NCBI GenBank assembly: GCA_038087015.1
Contig: JASBNA010000021.1
Coordinates: 186,001-250,000, forward strand
Length of the DNA: 64,000 bases
From: Cerrena zonata
Lineage: Eukaryota > Basidiomycota > Agaricomycetes > Polyporales > Cerrenaceae
Direction: 5' to 3'
The notes beneath the pieces are model-generated. The model saw nothing but the letters and a program-made list of their open reading frames with translations. It made no database searches and was not told the DNA's origin. Made by a program: the position numbers and the translations under genes. Below, one piece after another: positions 1 through 12,809 of the stretch; positions within the stretch are counted from its first letter, which is position 1, and every line of letters starts with the position of its first letter.

Positions 1-909
1 GTCGAATCCCCCCCAAGCCGACATTATATACTTTGCCAAGATGAAAGAACCAGAGATTCGGGTCTTGAGAGAAGAGTGCCACACAACTCGTTGAAGTGTG
101 ATAACATTGGGTGACAACAACCTCTCTGTCCTAGTGATGATCGGGACTGGAAATTCTGTTTACAATCAACCGGTGTGCCCGTTACCAACGGCTTGGCCAC
201 TCCATAGGAGAGACCATTTACAGGTCGTGTGCCACTAATACCCTTCTGACTATTGGGCTTCGGGCCACCGCATGGTCTAGTTGCAACCAATGTATTACTC
301 CAAAAGATCGTAAATAAAGAATATGACGGTGATGAGGCAAAACTCACCCTACGCGCTCCTTTGGAAAGACTGCTACGTCGACGAATTGTGCGAGTGCGCG
401 GGGTGTATCTTATTGACCAAACGGTACTCATCGGACATGCTTCCGACATCCATAGTTGAGGCACTGTTCCAACAAGAGCTGCTCTAGTAAATTAGAAGGC
501 TCTTCTGGCTTCCTATATGATGTTATGTTATCTTTTCTATAAGCCTGTTACGTTTCACAAGTCATTTCAATAATAGTCTTCTTGAGCATTGCATTAAGCC
601 TATATACAATACTGAGAAACCTCATAATAAACTTTATGCTTACCCTTCTTGCAAATATTACTAACGTGATATCGTGGTAAAGGTTAAGAACGGCTCGAGG
701 CAAAATCAAAATCGAGCTGAGAATATTGACCGGATTTGGCAGAGTCGCCATCATTGGGTGCTATGACGTTCTTCGGAATCGTATTCGCGCTCTGGTCTGC
801 GCTGACAGCGATATGTGATTAAAGGTTACTCTCTATTCATTCGTACACTTGGACGAAGCACCTTGAGGCTTGGAGGTATCTCTGCTGGAAGCTTTCGTCA
901 GAACCAACC
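1..909. other. No confident gene; possible 3' end of a plus-strand gene
   Basis: No recognisable protein. On the plus strand, positions 253-459 are open to a TGA and read a charged peptide ending RGVYLIDQTVLIGHASDIHS. It has no ATG, so it could be the last exon of a gene entering from the left edge or a relic. The rest, including about 450 bases before the permease start, looks like ordinary intergenic and promoter sequence. Confidence 0.3.
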
Positions 910-3167
910 ATGTCAATGGGTGCTACAGAACCGGAACCCCAGCCCCACGTCGATTCCAGTATAGCAAAGTCCTTTGACAATGACCGAAGTAGCGATACTG
1001 AAGAAGTTATGAACCCCGGACATGCGAGAGGAGTCCTCCCGATACCTCCAGTTGACTCAAAAAGAGGTGGTCTGCACAGGGGACTTTCCGCTAGGCAAGT
1101 TTCGATGATTGCTATAGCTGGTACCATCGGAACTGGTCTGTTTCTGGGTACCGGACGTTCTTTGGCACAGGGCGGTCCTGCAAGCATGCTGATTTGCTAC
1201 ACCATTGTGGGATTCGTGGTGTATGTAACGTTACTTTTACTGGGAGAAATGGGCACGCAGTATCCAGTTGCAGGTATGTTCTCATCTTCGAACTTGGGTC
1301 ATCTTCCATACTTACCATTTCCAGGATCATTCAATGCGTATGCTGTACGATTCTTTTCGCCGTCATACGGTTTTGCGCTGTCTTGGAACTATTGGTTCAA
1401 CGATGCCGTCTCAGTTGCTTCGGATCTAACTGCAGCCCAACTTGTACTTCAGTACTGGACAACATGGCATACTTGGGTTGTCAGTCTTATATTCTGGGTC
1501 TTTCTAGTTGGCATCAATGCTACCCATGTCAAAGCGTATGGTGAACTAGAATATTGGCTCGCTTCTCTAAAGGTTGCTACTATTATTGTATTCATCATCA
1601 TCGGCATACTCGTCAACGTTGGTGTTAATCGGGACCACCACTACATTGGCGGGCATAATTGGACGATCCCTGGAGCTCCGTTCGTCGGCGGATTTGGTGG
1701 ATTTGCCAGGGTCTTTGTAACAGCTAGTTTTGCGTGTTAGTACATATCGTTATATTGTATCCGACGGAACACTGAATGTTGCATGTTAGATGGTGGCACG
1801 GAATCTCTTGGGGTTACGGCGGGTGAAACGAGAAATCCGACTCGCAACATGCCTCGTGTTGTCAAATTTGTATTTTGGAGGTAAGAGTGTTTCATTTTGG
1901 CCCGTAAGACTGACCACTTACATGTGTAGTCGTACAGGATATTGATCTTTTATATTCTGAGTATATTATTAATTGGCCTTAATGGTAGGTCTCCTCGTTC
2001 CGACCCGTATCATATATATATTCTAACTATACGACTGCAGTCCCATGGGATTACCCTGGACTCTCTAACAAAACTACGACAACGTCCCCTTTCACAATCA
2101 TATTCAGTCAGGTTGGGGCCAGTACGTCATTTTATTCCTATTGTTTTGCCTTTTGATACCGACTTCTTTCATAGCTACGGCAGGGTCATTCATGAACTCT
2201 GTTATCCTCACATCAGTGCTCTCTGCTGGAAACCACGCGCTGTTCGCAGGCACTCGTGTGCTTTACGGACTCGCATCCACGGAGCCCGTAGCTCAAGCAC
2301 CTCGTATCTTCGCCAAAACAACCAAAGCTGGCGTTCCATTATTTGCATTATTTGCCACCAGTAGTGTCAGTATACTCTGCTTCGGAAGTAGCTTCATCGG
2401 TAGTGGACAACTGTGGGGTTGGCTACAAAACATTGTTGGAGTGTCTAATCAGGTATGGAAATTTTCTTAAGTGGATTCAGTTCGCACATTATCGCTGACA
2501 TTCGCCCTCACTAGATTGCCTGGCTTAGTATTGGGCTTGCAAGTATAAGGTTCAGGCAAGCATGGGTTCGTCAAGGGCGACCTCTTAGCGAATTAAAGTT
2601 CCGAGCGGGATGGACGTGGCCTTGGGGCCCCTACTTTGTCGTACGTTCTTCAACCTCGTATTTTCTGCTCGGTATTTACGGTGTTTCCAGGTCATCGCGG
2701 TGTCGGTGATCATTCTCGTTCAAGGATGGTCTTCCATATTCCCCACATTTTCTGCTGTCGACTTCGTCTCGTTTTACATCGAGCTCCCTGTCATGCTCGT
2801 CATGTCCTTAGGCTGGCTTATAGCACAGAAGTTCTACCGAGCTCCTCTCAAGCGGTTACCGAGCGAAAGGCATTTGGGATCTTCTACACACCCGAATTAT
2901 AGAACTATCTCGCATAGTTCGCCCACCGTTCCTTCTACATCCGCCGCACCTGCTGTGGATATTCTACCTTCCCCCACGCCTTCCAAACGACCAAATATTC
3001 TGAGGCGACTGCGTAATGTTACGGATATTGTTGATACCAGGACTGTTGACCTACATGTCGACGAATACCATGAGGACACAGATGACCAATTGGATGATGA
3101 GACGAGAGAAAAGAGGCTGAGCGGGAGAACGAGACTATTATGGAGGGTATATTATTTGTTAGCTTAA
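910..3167 (+). CDS. Amino-acid permease (YAT/AAP family)
   Basis: Plasma-membrane amino-acid/proton symporter of the fungal YAT group within the APC superfamily. The hallmark first helix reads SMIAIAGTIGTGLFLGTGRS, followed by LLGEMGTQYPVAGSF and SWNYWFNDAVSVASDLTAAQ, all typical of Gap1-like permeases. Further helices follow to a hydrophilic C-terminal tail ending GRTRLLWRVYYLLA. Eight exons splice in frame: introns at about 1274-1324, 1736-1789, 1881-1937, 1985-2040, 2122-2174, 2453-2514 and 2641-2690. The spliced protein is about 624 residues, slightly longer than usual because of a Ser/Pro-rich tail. The ATG at 910 begins a typical charged cytosolic N-terminus of some 60 residues before the first helix. 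Substrate range cannot be read from sequence. It is followed on the same strand by an aldo-keto reductase with no evident functional link. Confidence 0.93.
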
Positions 3168-3395
3168 CGTACCATGAGTGCAGTCTGGTCACATTGGTGA
3201 CATATCAGTTTCTTGGATGTATATTTAGTACAAGCAGACACATTCGTGAATTGTAGTCGATGTATATACCGTCCTATAATCGGACCATGTGATGACTCCA
3301 TACACTGAGCCTTGGGATTGTGCGCATTCTATATTTAGCAACTATCTTCATCTCTTCCCAAACCACCACTATATCTACAGTAAACGGCAGTCGAA

Positions 3396-4694
3396 ATGGG
3401 CAGTTTAACACTCCAGTCTACTGTAAAGCTTTCATCAGGTTATTTTATCGTGTTCGTATAACAATCCGGAATGATGAGTACTAACTAGTGTTTTATAGGA
3501 CATTTGATGCCCTTACTTGGCTTGGGTGTTTACCAGAATTACTCAGCCAAAGGAGCTGTACTTGATGCTTTGAAAGCTGGATACAGGTCGGTTGTATCTC
3601 TGATTAAAATTGACGAGTGTCCTAGATAAACACATAAACATATCCAAAGACATGTAGACTCTGCACAGGTATATCGTAACGAAGCCCATGTTGGGGAGGC
3701 TGTTAAAGAAAGCGATGTCCCTCGCGAGGAAGTCTTTCTAAGTACGTTCTCTTCATGAAGAAAGCTTTTTTTAACTAACAAATACCGTGTGTGAAGCTAC
3801 GAAATGCGTTAGTAAGACGCATGGGTATGAAAGCACTCTAAAGGGAGTGGACGAATCCCTCCAGAAATTGGGCACTGGTAATCGAGTCATTGCTATTTTT
3901 AAGGGTCATTCAGTTCAACGTGACCATTTCTCTCACAGATTACATCGACCTCTTCCTCATCCATGATGCTTACTCAGGGACTGAACTCCGTCTTCAGACC
4001 TACAAAGCCCTACTAGAAAGTCGAGATATGGGAAAGATAAGAACTGTTGGAGTATCGAACTAGTTAAGTGTTTGATCATAGGCATACGACCCGATAATAT
4101 TAACAGAAAACCATTTAGTAATATCCACCATATCGAGGAGATTAAAGCAGCCGGGTACGAACTCCCTGCAGTGAATCAAATAGAGGTCCGTCATTCGCTC
4201 CTTTATCCTCATAGCAACTATTGACGCATACCACTTTACCAGCTACACCCATTTTGCCAACAACGTCCCATTGTTGACTATTGCAACAAGAACGGCATCG
4301 TTGTACAAGCATACAGCCCTTTGGTTCGCGCCCAACGAATGGACAACCCTGTCCTCCAAGCAATTTCTAAGAAGGTATGCCTTGTGTCGTATATCCGAAA
4401 TTGAACATAGAACATTTATCAATACCGTCTTACAGCATAGCCACGAACCCGCTCAAATCCTGATTCGTTGGTCTCTTCAAAAAGGGTAAGCACTCAGACT
4501 TTCGCCCTCCGGATCTACATTTAATGTATCCTTCCAGCCTCGTTGTTCTGCCGAAATCGGAGCAGACAGCTCGTATCAACTCTAATGCACAAGTGTACGA
4601 CTTTGAACTCGATGAGACCGATATGCAACAACTAGACGCGTTAGACCAAGGAAAGGACGGTGCGGTTACGTGGAATCCGGTTGACATCCCTTAG
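3396..4694 (+). CDS. Aldo-keto reductase
   Basis: Cytosolic NADPH-dependent aldo/keto reductase, AKR superfamily, expected TIM barrel. The spliced product of about 280-290 residues begins MGSLTLQSTVKLSSGHLMP and shows the active-site tetrad: Asp and Tyr in AGYRHVDSAQVYRNE, Lys in FLTTKC, His in DLFLIHD. The late segment VLPKSEQTARINSNAQVYDF is the usual NADP phosphate-binding stretch (normally PKS). It then runs to FELDETDMQQLDAL and a C-terminus ending WNPVDIP. Exons join at introns near 3436-3498, 3588-3650, 3740-3796, 3880-3938, 4063-4111, 4184-4240, 4376-4434 and 4488-4538. The donor after GVSN is followed by a slightly distant acceptor that avoids an in-frame TAG. Physiological substrate unknown; the family reduces aldehydes, ketones and sugars. 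Confidence 0.9.
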
Positions 4695-4897
4695 GACTCC
4701 GGAAGCTTGGCAATCCACACCCACAGTGATCCACGGATGAATTTGCAATTCGAATGAGACCGTTCCTAGAGAATAGGAAATGTATATCTATATCTACAAA
4801 TTATACCAAGTGAAGAATACAAAAGGTATAAATATATGGAAACCGCTCAACAAATCTGAAAACACTATCACCAATGCCTAACGTATGCTAGGGCCCA

Positions 4898-6090
4898 TCA
4901 GTCTTCATCCATTGCACTCTCTCCCCTTTCTTTCATCTTCGCTATCCGTACCTTCATCTTCTCTTTGGCAACACCCTTTGCTGGCTCCAATGTCCCCGAT
5001 TTAGCCATAGCAGCTAGGAGTGCATGAACAAAGCCGACATAATTGTGCCGTCTGAGACTGTTCTCAAACTGATGGAGAATATATAAGCAGAGGCACACAG
5101 CAGAATGCAAGAATACGTACCGCCCATTGTTCACGCTTCGCATTTTCATTTGCTAGTCGGATCATTATTTCTTCTGCCGCAGCGTGATTACCAGCTGTTT
5201 GAGCCTCAACAAGGGATTTCTCAAGAAGAGGTAGGGGATCTTCGTGCAGTGCTAGCAGACTGAATTCAAGCTGTAAACAATATCAGATGAAGGTTAAGGA
5301 TGTGGTTTGAATATTCGCGACTTACTGCTCCTGGAGGATATGTCCCGATCCGCGCCTCGATAACTTCTCTGAAGAGTTCGGTCAGCAAAAGCCATGGTAT
5401 TGCGCTCCTGAGATAAACATACCTCGCCTTTGACAACCACCCTTCCCCTTTTTCTTCGTACGGTCCATGCTGAACCGGACTGGGCCTCAATCCGTCTAAC
5501 TCATATACGCCACCCATAAACGGAAGGTATACGATGAAATGGTAGGCATCTTCTGAAGTTTTGGGCAGACCCAGTCCATCTAGAGAGATTGCAGATGGTG
5601 GTGAGAGTGCATTGTGGGCTTCTCGTAACCAGTCCGCGCTCGTGACAGTCATGCCTCTAGTCTGAGGGTCCATTCCAACAGTGAAGTTAATGAGGTCGGT
5701 TAGTTGTTCGGACTTAGGAAGATCTGGGATATTGCCTAGTGCGTTTAACACTGCGAGAGTGGCACATGCATTGTTGACGACTTGATGTGCGAAGAAGCCG
5801 GGGAATTCGGGGTCGTACTGGCCGCCGCTGGAAGGTTCACTGGAACCACCAACCCACTTGAATAGGAACACCAGAGCATGTATAGGCTGAAAATCTGAGA
5901 GAGTTGCAGGATCCAGCGAGTATAGGTCGTCTACTATCAGAGGTACACCTAGTGACTTTAGAAGTTGTCTATAGCATCCCAGTTAACATTGAGGTTCAAC
6001 ATAATAAGGAATGCCGCTAGTGACTTACGTGAAGACGCCTGGATCGGATTCTGTGAGTTGCCAGCCACTAGAGTCATCTTCACCAGACAT
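4898..6090 (-). CDS. Ubiquitin C-terminal hydrolase, UCH37/UCHL5 type
   Basis: Cysteine protease removing ubiquitin (peptidase C12); the UCHL5 branch works at the 26S proteasome through Rpn13 and, in animals, with INO80. The N-terminus MSGEDDSSGWQLTESDPGVF matches the family start. The oxyanion Gln and catalytic Cys lie in FFAHQVVNNACAT, the catalytic His in DAYHFIVYLP, and the Asp in GGVYELDGLRP. After the catalytic core, a helical region is followed by LRRHNYVGFVHALLAAMAKS, the ULD/KEKE tail that separates UCHL5 from the short UCHL1/3 types. About 330 residues, normal for the group. Exons join at GT-AG introns, for example around 5283-5325, 5373-5424 and 5970-6028. It is divergently arranged with MED31, starts 216 bp apart. 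Confidence 0.92.
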
Positions 6091-6306
6091 GGTTGAGCAG
6101 GTTTGTGTTGTGTAACAAGTGATTTTCTTTAGAATGAAGGTTTAATCGAAGATGAACGCGTCAAGTTAAGACAATATTGGGCGTTCAAAATATTTTAAGG
6201 GACGTGACGCGTCGCGCACACGTCACCATCCGATTTGGAGCGGCGCGTCCAAATAAGGCAAAGGCTTTAGATTCACTGCTTTAGTACCTCTTGTTTCTTG
6301 TCTTCC
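6091..6306. promoter_or_regulatory. Bidirectional promoter UCH37/MED31 with MluI-box-like sites
   Basis: This 216-bp gap separates two head-to-head starts. It contains ACGCGT at 6156-6161 and 6207-6212, the second inside a GC-rich stretch with TGACGCGTC and an ACGTCAC at about 6219-6225. ACGCGT is the MCB core bound by MBF in yeasts; binding here is inference only. Confidence 0.4.
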
Positions 6307-6815
6307 ATGTCGCAGCCAGATACGAACACAGATATAACGAAGGACCCCCGCGCGGCGAATAGGGCACGCTTTGAGCTTGAATTAGAGTTTGTGCAAAGCC
6401 TTGCAAACCCGTATTATTTGCATTCCCTCGCTCAGCAGGGCATTCTCAATCAACCGGCTTTCGTAAATTTCCTGAAATATCTTCTCTATTGGAAAGAGAA
6501 GGATTACGCTCGGTTTATATTGTGCGTCATTCATTATTGTTTGGTTGTGTCTGTAATTGACGATAAATATAGGTATCCGCATGCTCTCCATCACCTAGAG
6601 TTACTTCAACATGCCAAGTTTCGAACGGAGATCGCCAAAGACGAATGGCGAGAAGCGTTGAACCAGAAACAGTTCGATCACTGGAGAACATGGTAAGCCC
6701 AAGTTACCCCAATCTCTTCCCGCTATCATATTCACAACTATTACCTAGGCGGGAGTTCAAACCTCCCCTCGACCCAGCCCTATCCGATGCACCTATAACT
6801 GATGAAACAAAGTGA
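6307..6815 (+). CDS. MED31: Mediator complex subunit MED31 (Soh1)
   Basis: Middle-module subunit of the RNA polymerase II Mediator in the nucleus. The conserved core is complete: RARFELELEFVQSLANPYYL, then LAQQGILNQPAFVNFLKYL, YWKEKDYARFILYPHALHHL, and the end FDHWRTWREF. This matches the roughly 100-residue MED31 domain that makes up almost the whole family protein. Two short introns interrupt it, one between YARFI and LYPHAL (about 6523-6571) and one inside the W of HWRTW (about 6694-6748). After the second, a short tail ends in DETK and TGA. The ATG at 6307 is the first in frame and gives about 130 residues, normal for the family. Confidence 0.95.
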
Positions 6816-7357
6816 CCGTGGAAATAGCGTCTTCCTGTCACAATAGGAGTTTCTCGCCTACACAACTCCTTCATGTTTTCTGCAGGTGTTGCACATCGAG
6901 CATCCTCATTTCCGCCACTGCCAGTGCTGCTAGAAGCTGAAACAAGGTTTGAGCTTGTGGGAACCCTACGAGCACCATTCCGCTCCACATAGCACCAGTC
7001 ACTCTGAACACGCGATGCTGGGGCTGGTTACTGTCATACAACCTTAAAGTTAAATACTGTATCGCGACTATCGCGATCTCCCCAATTCGACTCCTTGCCG
7101 CATTGTCGGGGCACTCCGAGTCAGGTTGACTAGCAGCGAGTTAGCGTAGTGAAGGGTACTTACATTTTGTGGTCATTTCACGTAAATATACAAATCGCAG
7201 AGTCCCCCTCTGTGGTACTTGAAACAAGCCTCATTGAGATATCTTTCAAATTTCCAGCGCATTGAAACTATGTCGGAGTCTGCCAACGATCATTCGCTAT
7301 GTTTAGCGCACACTGACGCTTGGGCGCCTTTTACACCTTCATGCCTCCCTCCACCAA
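6816..7357. other. Intergenic, no gene seen
   Basis: Between MED31 and the translocator. The open frame on the minus strand near 6704-6988 has no family resemblance and overlaps the MED31 3' end. There is an ATG at 7270, but its frame stops at 7382, so it is probably an upstream ORF or leader of the next gene. Confidence 0.5.
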
Positions 7358-9407
7358 ATGTCCAGGCAACCACTCACCAGTAATGGCCATGCAAACACCG
7401 AGGACCTCGAGGACGATGCCCCAGTATACGAGCTTTATGACGACGCAACAGACGTCCATCTCGCTTCAGTGGAGGAGAAGAAACGGATATGGTGGAAGAA
7501 TGCGTTCATCAATATGTTATTCATAGCTTCGTGGTATGTTACGCGTCAGCTTCGTCTCGCTTGCTCTTTCTGAATTTTGGGGTGGCCTCGCCTACTTTGT
7601 GTGGTGTGCTCTAGGTTCTTATTTGCGACAGTACTGTCTGTGTATAACAAATGGATGTTCTCGCCAGAGCACTTCGGATTCCCTGCTCCTCTGTTCGTCA
7701 CAACTATGCACATGTCTGTGCAGTTTTGTCTAGCTGGCCTTCTACGCACTTTCCTACCACGTCACTTCAAACCAGACAACAACCCGACAGCACCAGACTA
7801 TGTGTATGTCTATTCCTCTGTTCCACGGTGGCTGTTCAAGATTCCTAATACCCACCATGCACGATTAACATGACATACCCTGTATGACCTTCTATTATCT
7901 TATGCCGGTTCTATGCATCTGGGTTATCCTTCATGCTTGTTCTGCGTGGTCATCGGGTATCAGGAACATTCCCCCATATGTATTTCTGGGCTAACATATC
8001 CCTCTAGACGCAAGGCAGTGCCTACTGGTATCGCGACGGGGTTAGACATTGGGTTGTCTAATCTATCCCTTAAAACTATCACGCTCTCCTTCTATAGTAC
8101 GTTTGTCATATTGCACAATTTCAGTGTCGAATACTTACTATTCACTATACTAGCCATGGTTAAATCTTCCTCGCTAGTCTTCGTCCTTCTTTTCGCTTTC
8201 ATCTTCCGACTAGAAATATTTTCTCTAAGGCTTATTGGTGTCATTGCGCTCATCGTATCAGGTGTCGTTCTCATGGTGGCCACGGAAACACATTTCGTCC
8301 TGGGAGGATTTATTCTCGTTATCTCAGGCAGCGCCCTCTCAGGTCTCCGGTGGTCTCTCACTCAATTGCTGCTCAAAGACAAGCAACTGGGTATGGCCAA
8401 TCCTGTAGCAACCGTCTTCTGGTTAGCTCCAGTCATGGGTATCACGCTGGGGGTAATTAGTATGATCGTGGAAGGATGGATTCAAATATTTGGCACTGTC
8501 TTCTTTAGCGATGTAGGACACACGGTCAGAAGCATCTTCTTCCTCACGGCACCTGGTTTCCTGGCTTTCTCCATGATTCTAAGTGAATTTTAGTAAGTCC
8601 TCCACCGCATTTGTTTAAAGCGGACCAATTCTGTGCCGTCCCAACATACTCGCGCCGGTACTGATGAATTGCCTATCCTTGTATTTACATCATTAGTATC
8701 ATCAAACGTGCCGGAGTGGTCCCGATGTCTATCGCTGGAATTGCAAAGGAAGTAACCACCATCATCGTCTCCGCATGGTTCTTTGGGGACGAGTTGACAC
8801 CGCTAAATATCACGGGTGTTGGAATCACGATTTGTGGTACGTCACTTACTACTTCACGTTTCGGGTCTTCTTTCCTTTCTATTCAATCACCTGCTGTTGC
8901 CTCATTGCTTCTTCGCCTCCTTCTCTCTCTCACCCATTTCCGCTCCCCGTATGTTGCCATTCTGACTCATTTCCGCGAAACTTTAGGCATAGCGTTGTTC
9001 ACGTACCACAAGTACCGCAGGTCAATCGACTCCAATGTTCCGTTGGATGCGCATGGAAACCCCATTCTTGAGGATGAAGCCGTGAACCCTGACTCCTCTC
9101 TTCGAAACGTGCAATACACTGCGTTAGACGAACGGCAGCCTTTGACGCAATTCTCGGGCGACGTGGAAAGTCGTATGTCAAATGAAAGAGTAGAAATGCA
9201 TGTAAGTTCTCATGCATAATTTCCTGCCGTGATTTAGTTCAATAACCTTATGTCGGCATGTAGTCACGAACACCGTCTCAGTCAAACGGTGATGTGTTAT
9301 TTGACATAGGGGGTGATGACGACACCCCGCTCAATACGCCACGCCAAGTCCAGGTACATACTAGAATCTCTGCCGACGGACGACACAACAACCCACCGAT
9401 ATTGTAA
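7358..9407 (+). CDS. Triose-phosphate/nucleotide-sugar translocator (DMT superfamily, SLC35C2-like)
   Basis: Multi-pass Golgi/ER membrane transporter of the TPT group (yeast Ymd8 and animal SLC35C2 relatives). Spliced exons give the diagnostic blocks VLSVYNKWMFSPEHFGFPAP, GIATGLDIGLSNLSLKTITL, the KSSS motif in SFYTMVKSSSLVFVLLFAF, FRLEIFSLRLIGVIALIVSG and GSALSGLRWSLTQLLL. These are followed by IAGIAKEVTTIIVSAWFFGD and LNITGVGITICGIALFTYHK. About ten hydrophobic helices are followed by a hydrophilic tail of some 80 residues ending NPPIL. Introns lie near 7533-7614, 7804-8007, 8099-8152, 8594-8697, 8840-8986 and 9202-9262; the 204-nt intron is unusually long here. Start chosen at the first ATG in frame with the cytosolic N-terminus. 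Substrate cannot be inferred. Confidence 0.9.
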
Positions 9408-12400
9408 ATGGTCTATGGACTCTATACCAGTTTCCGGCATGTGGTGCTGTTTATTGGGACTTGCAAAACGTCTCGCTTGGATTCCACTGGTCTAGACAAG
9501 CACACCTTTTGGAGCCTGTCACAGTGAGGATTCGCTATATATTATGCACGGTGACATAATAGGATGGGTGACATAGTATTCAAAAGGCGATTTTATGGAC
9601 GATAATGGATGGTGGTATCTGCAGATTTGGTGATAATGGATACGGGGATCGATAACTTATTTCAATTGTTGCTGCTTCTCGACTTCGCTGCTCTACTTAA
9701 TTGTGATCACGGTCCCAAGTGGGGATAGCAACATCAGTCGAACCTCACGCATCATTTGCCCGGGCACCAAGAGCTTCAAGGGCAGCGAATCTAATGCTCT
9801 GAGCATAGGCATTCAACTCCACGGTCCGACAAAGGCTTCTAGCCTTCTCACTGCCTACGATGCCAGCGCTCGACTTCAGTGTCAACGACCAAGGTTTCGA
9901 TCCTAGTACTCTATACAGCGTGAAGCTGCTGACCCAGGTCCACGTACATGGACTCCTAACGGAGTTAATACCCCTTAGACCCTTCATGACCGTCGAAAGC
10001 CCTAGTCTCACTCTCTTGTATGGAACCACTTTACCGTAAGTCAATGTCGTGCAATGTTCGCCTTCCCTCTAAATCTAGCCTCCACGCGTACACGCACGTT
10101 CCCAGAATGGTCAAGCACGTCCAAACAGCTGACAGGAACCTGTTCGTACGGATATATCGAACACAAAACATGTGTTAGAATGACGTTAGATATGTGGATC
10201 GTCCTAGGGAGGCACTTTGACAGGTGGCTTCCAAATGGATTCTTCGAGGACACTTGGCTTAGTGACAAAGTTACTCACCCTTGGATGCTTGCTAAGGTCG
10301 TAGCCACCCGACCCCGAAACCAAGCCCTCTTCTTTTTGACTTCGCGGGTCCTCTTCCCCTCTTCGGTCTTTTTCATTTCATTTCAGACCCCTTTGGCGGA
10401 CCGACCTATTCCACGTCCCGCGACAGTTTACAGGAGAGCGATCTCCCCACATTCGCGCTTAGTGAAAAATGGGACTGCGCGCATGATTGGATACCGACGG
10501 GCAATCATGAGACCAGCTGATCCCTTGACACGCCGATTGTTAGTGGAACATAAGCAAACAGGAAAATGAGATCCTCGTGAGGTCAAAAATGGTAATGACG
10601 CCTTCGGCCATCATCTCTGAGGAGTGATACGGGAAGGTGCACTGGTCTGAACACATTTGTAAACCTAGAGTGTATCAGATCACTCTATGAAGGAGGGGCA
10701 CTCCGGTCATATCCTCCCCCCTCCTCGTGTTGCTCTAATGACCTTCGCCCATTCTTTCATTAGTGGAAATCCTCACTAATCCTTCCTGATTCTTACAAAC
10801 CTCTCAGTCATCCAGGACATATCTTTAGGTCGAATTCGGCGAAAGCTTCCCCTTCCAGACATATTGTTCTCTCACCGATTGGTATCAATACAAATCAGGA
10901 GGATCCTGGGGGAAACATGGCCTAAGACGCGAGAGAGAGCTTATCTTCATATCTCATTGCTCCCGATACCTACCTACTCGTGGATCATGATTTCAATGTC
11001 GCACCCAGGGGTCTAACGCAAACCTTGACGCTTCAGGGCCCTTCGGGTCCTCCATCGGCACATTGAGAACTCGAACTAGAATTCTAACTTATAGTTCCTT
11101 TTTGCCGCTTTACGCCCGATAGGGTACTAGGCATTCTCAGGCCTCAGGGATTAGGTCTTTAATCGGCCACGGTCGTATAGTCCCGTATGCCCTGCTTATT
11201 CAATTCACCTGTGGTCTTACGAACGCTCTGAGGTCACTCCGACCGAAATGAGACGCTTGGTGATCAGAGGGTGGCCGGTCAACACATCCACTGCCGTACT
11301 CCCATGCTCATTGTCATGAATATACGGCTGGTTCCTTCTTTCTACTTCTTCTTGTACAAGCTGTACAACGTGAGGCGGACCTCTTTCCTGTCTTTGTTTT
11401 TCTGATCAGTCGTTCGTGATCAGCGTGTTGCTTGCGGCGTTGTTACAGTCCCGACTCTTCGAGTTCGAACAAACGCGAGAAGACCTGCTACGGTCGCAGT
11501 TGTACTGGTATGTGTATAGTGCAAGGGTACAACGTTCTACGTTGAGCGTTCGACGCAGAGTTGTATTGTGGCGCTTCACAACTTCTTGGAAAGACAATGC
11601 AATTCATATATTCATATATCACGCTCCACAACGCCGGGTAAACATGCTACACAGCTCTGCTGGAAAACCTTAGAGGGAACATGGTAAGGCTGTGATACGA
11701 TCGAAATTCTCGAACGCGTGCGCATGTCTCAGATGACCCTAACGTTTGTTCGGACGATGTTCGGGCTGTACGCCCCCAGAGCTTACATATAAATTTACCG
11801 GAATCCCTGGCTGTGTCGCTTTGTTTTTCTTAACAGAATAAATGTGATGCCATTCAGAGTGAGTGATATACCAGCTGCAGGAGTCATATCAAAACTCAGG
11901 GTTGTGTGTACTTTGAGTGTGTTAAGAGTGAAGAGGTCCGGTATCCTCATCATCCCGGATCCCATGCATGTGCACCGCAACGCCGGAGCCGATTCAGTTA
12001 TGCTGGGCTCTTCAGGCCTAGGTAATAGCTGCTGACCATATTCACGTTATTCTTATTCTCTCAAGAGAGTCGTGCCTCAGGGTCCTTGGGATACTCAGGG
12101 CCCAAGCGTAATAGAATGGTCATAAACGAATGACAGGGAGTCAATATCGGGTGACAAGGAATCAATATACCCAACGCATGGCTCCCACCTGCACGTCCGC
12201 AGAATCGTCATATGGTGTCCCCCCTATGCTTCGAGATCCTTCAAATGGATCATTGGATACAATGAGGGTGGTTAGGTGAGGTGCACTGGAGCCGTAGCCT
12301 CCGGTCCCATCGGGGATATAGAAGGACGGTGTGGGAGGAATGTCGTATTTTGACTTTGTGGGTTATCAAGACCAGCTGGAGACTGAAGCTAGACCGCTTG

Positions 12401-12809
12401 GGGTTTGTTTAAGGCCTGTTTTGGGGTGGGGATTGCTAAGGATCGCACATAGCATATGTTTGTTTTTGGCATGGTGTTATTTATTTGTGGTTAATACTGT
12501 AGAGACAAGAGGGGGAGTGGTATCTATGGGTAATGATAACGGGAGAGAGAGTAAGATAATTTAGAACAGGAGTAGCAAGCGAAGAGAACAACCAGAAAGC
12601 CCACAAGAAAAAGAGAAAGACCTGATAGTTATATAACGAGGTCGACGAGGTGAAATACATGTTCCGAACAAACTACATGGGTAAAAGGGGGTGATGGATG
12701 CAGAGTATAATACAGAATGACCAAACTGTATCTGGCCAAATGAGGAGGATCGAGTTTTATGGATTCATAACGGCATAAAGACAAAAGCGGAGCAGACCAC
12801 ACGAGGGTA
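9408..12809. other. 3.4-kb gene-poor region
   Basis: No recognisable protein family, tRNA or terminal-repeat element. The longest open frames (10054-10569 plus, 171 codons; 9745-10044 minus, ending ALEALGARANDA) have no motif, no convincing splice continuation, and overlap each other. Composition is mixed without long simple repeats. It may hold decayed genes, unannotated RNA or the 3' side of the transcription-factor gene. Confidence 0.4.

Noticed and set aside
10054..10569. 171-codon plus-strand frame
   Set aside because: No domain, overlapping antisense frames, no splice partners.
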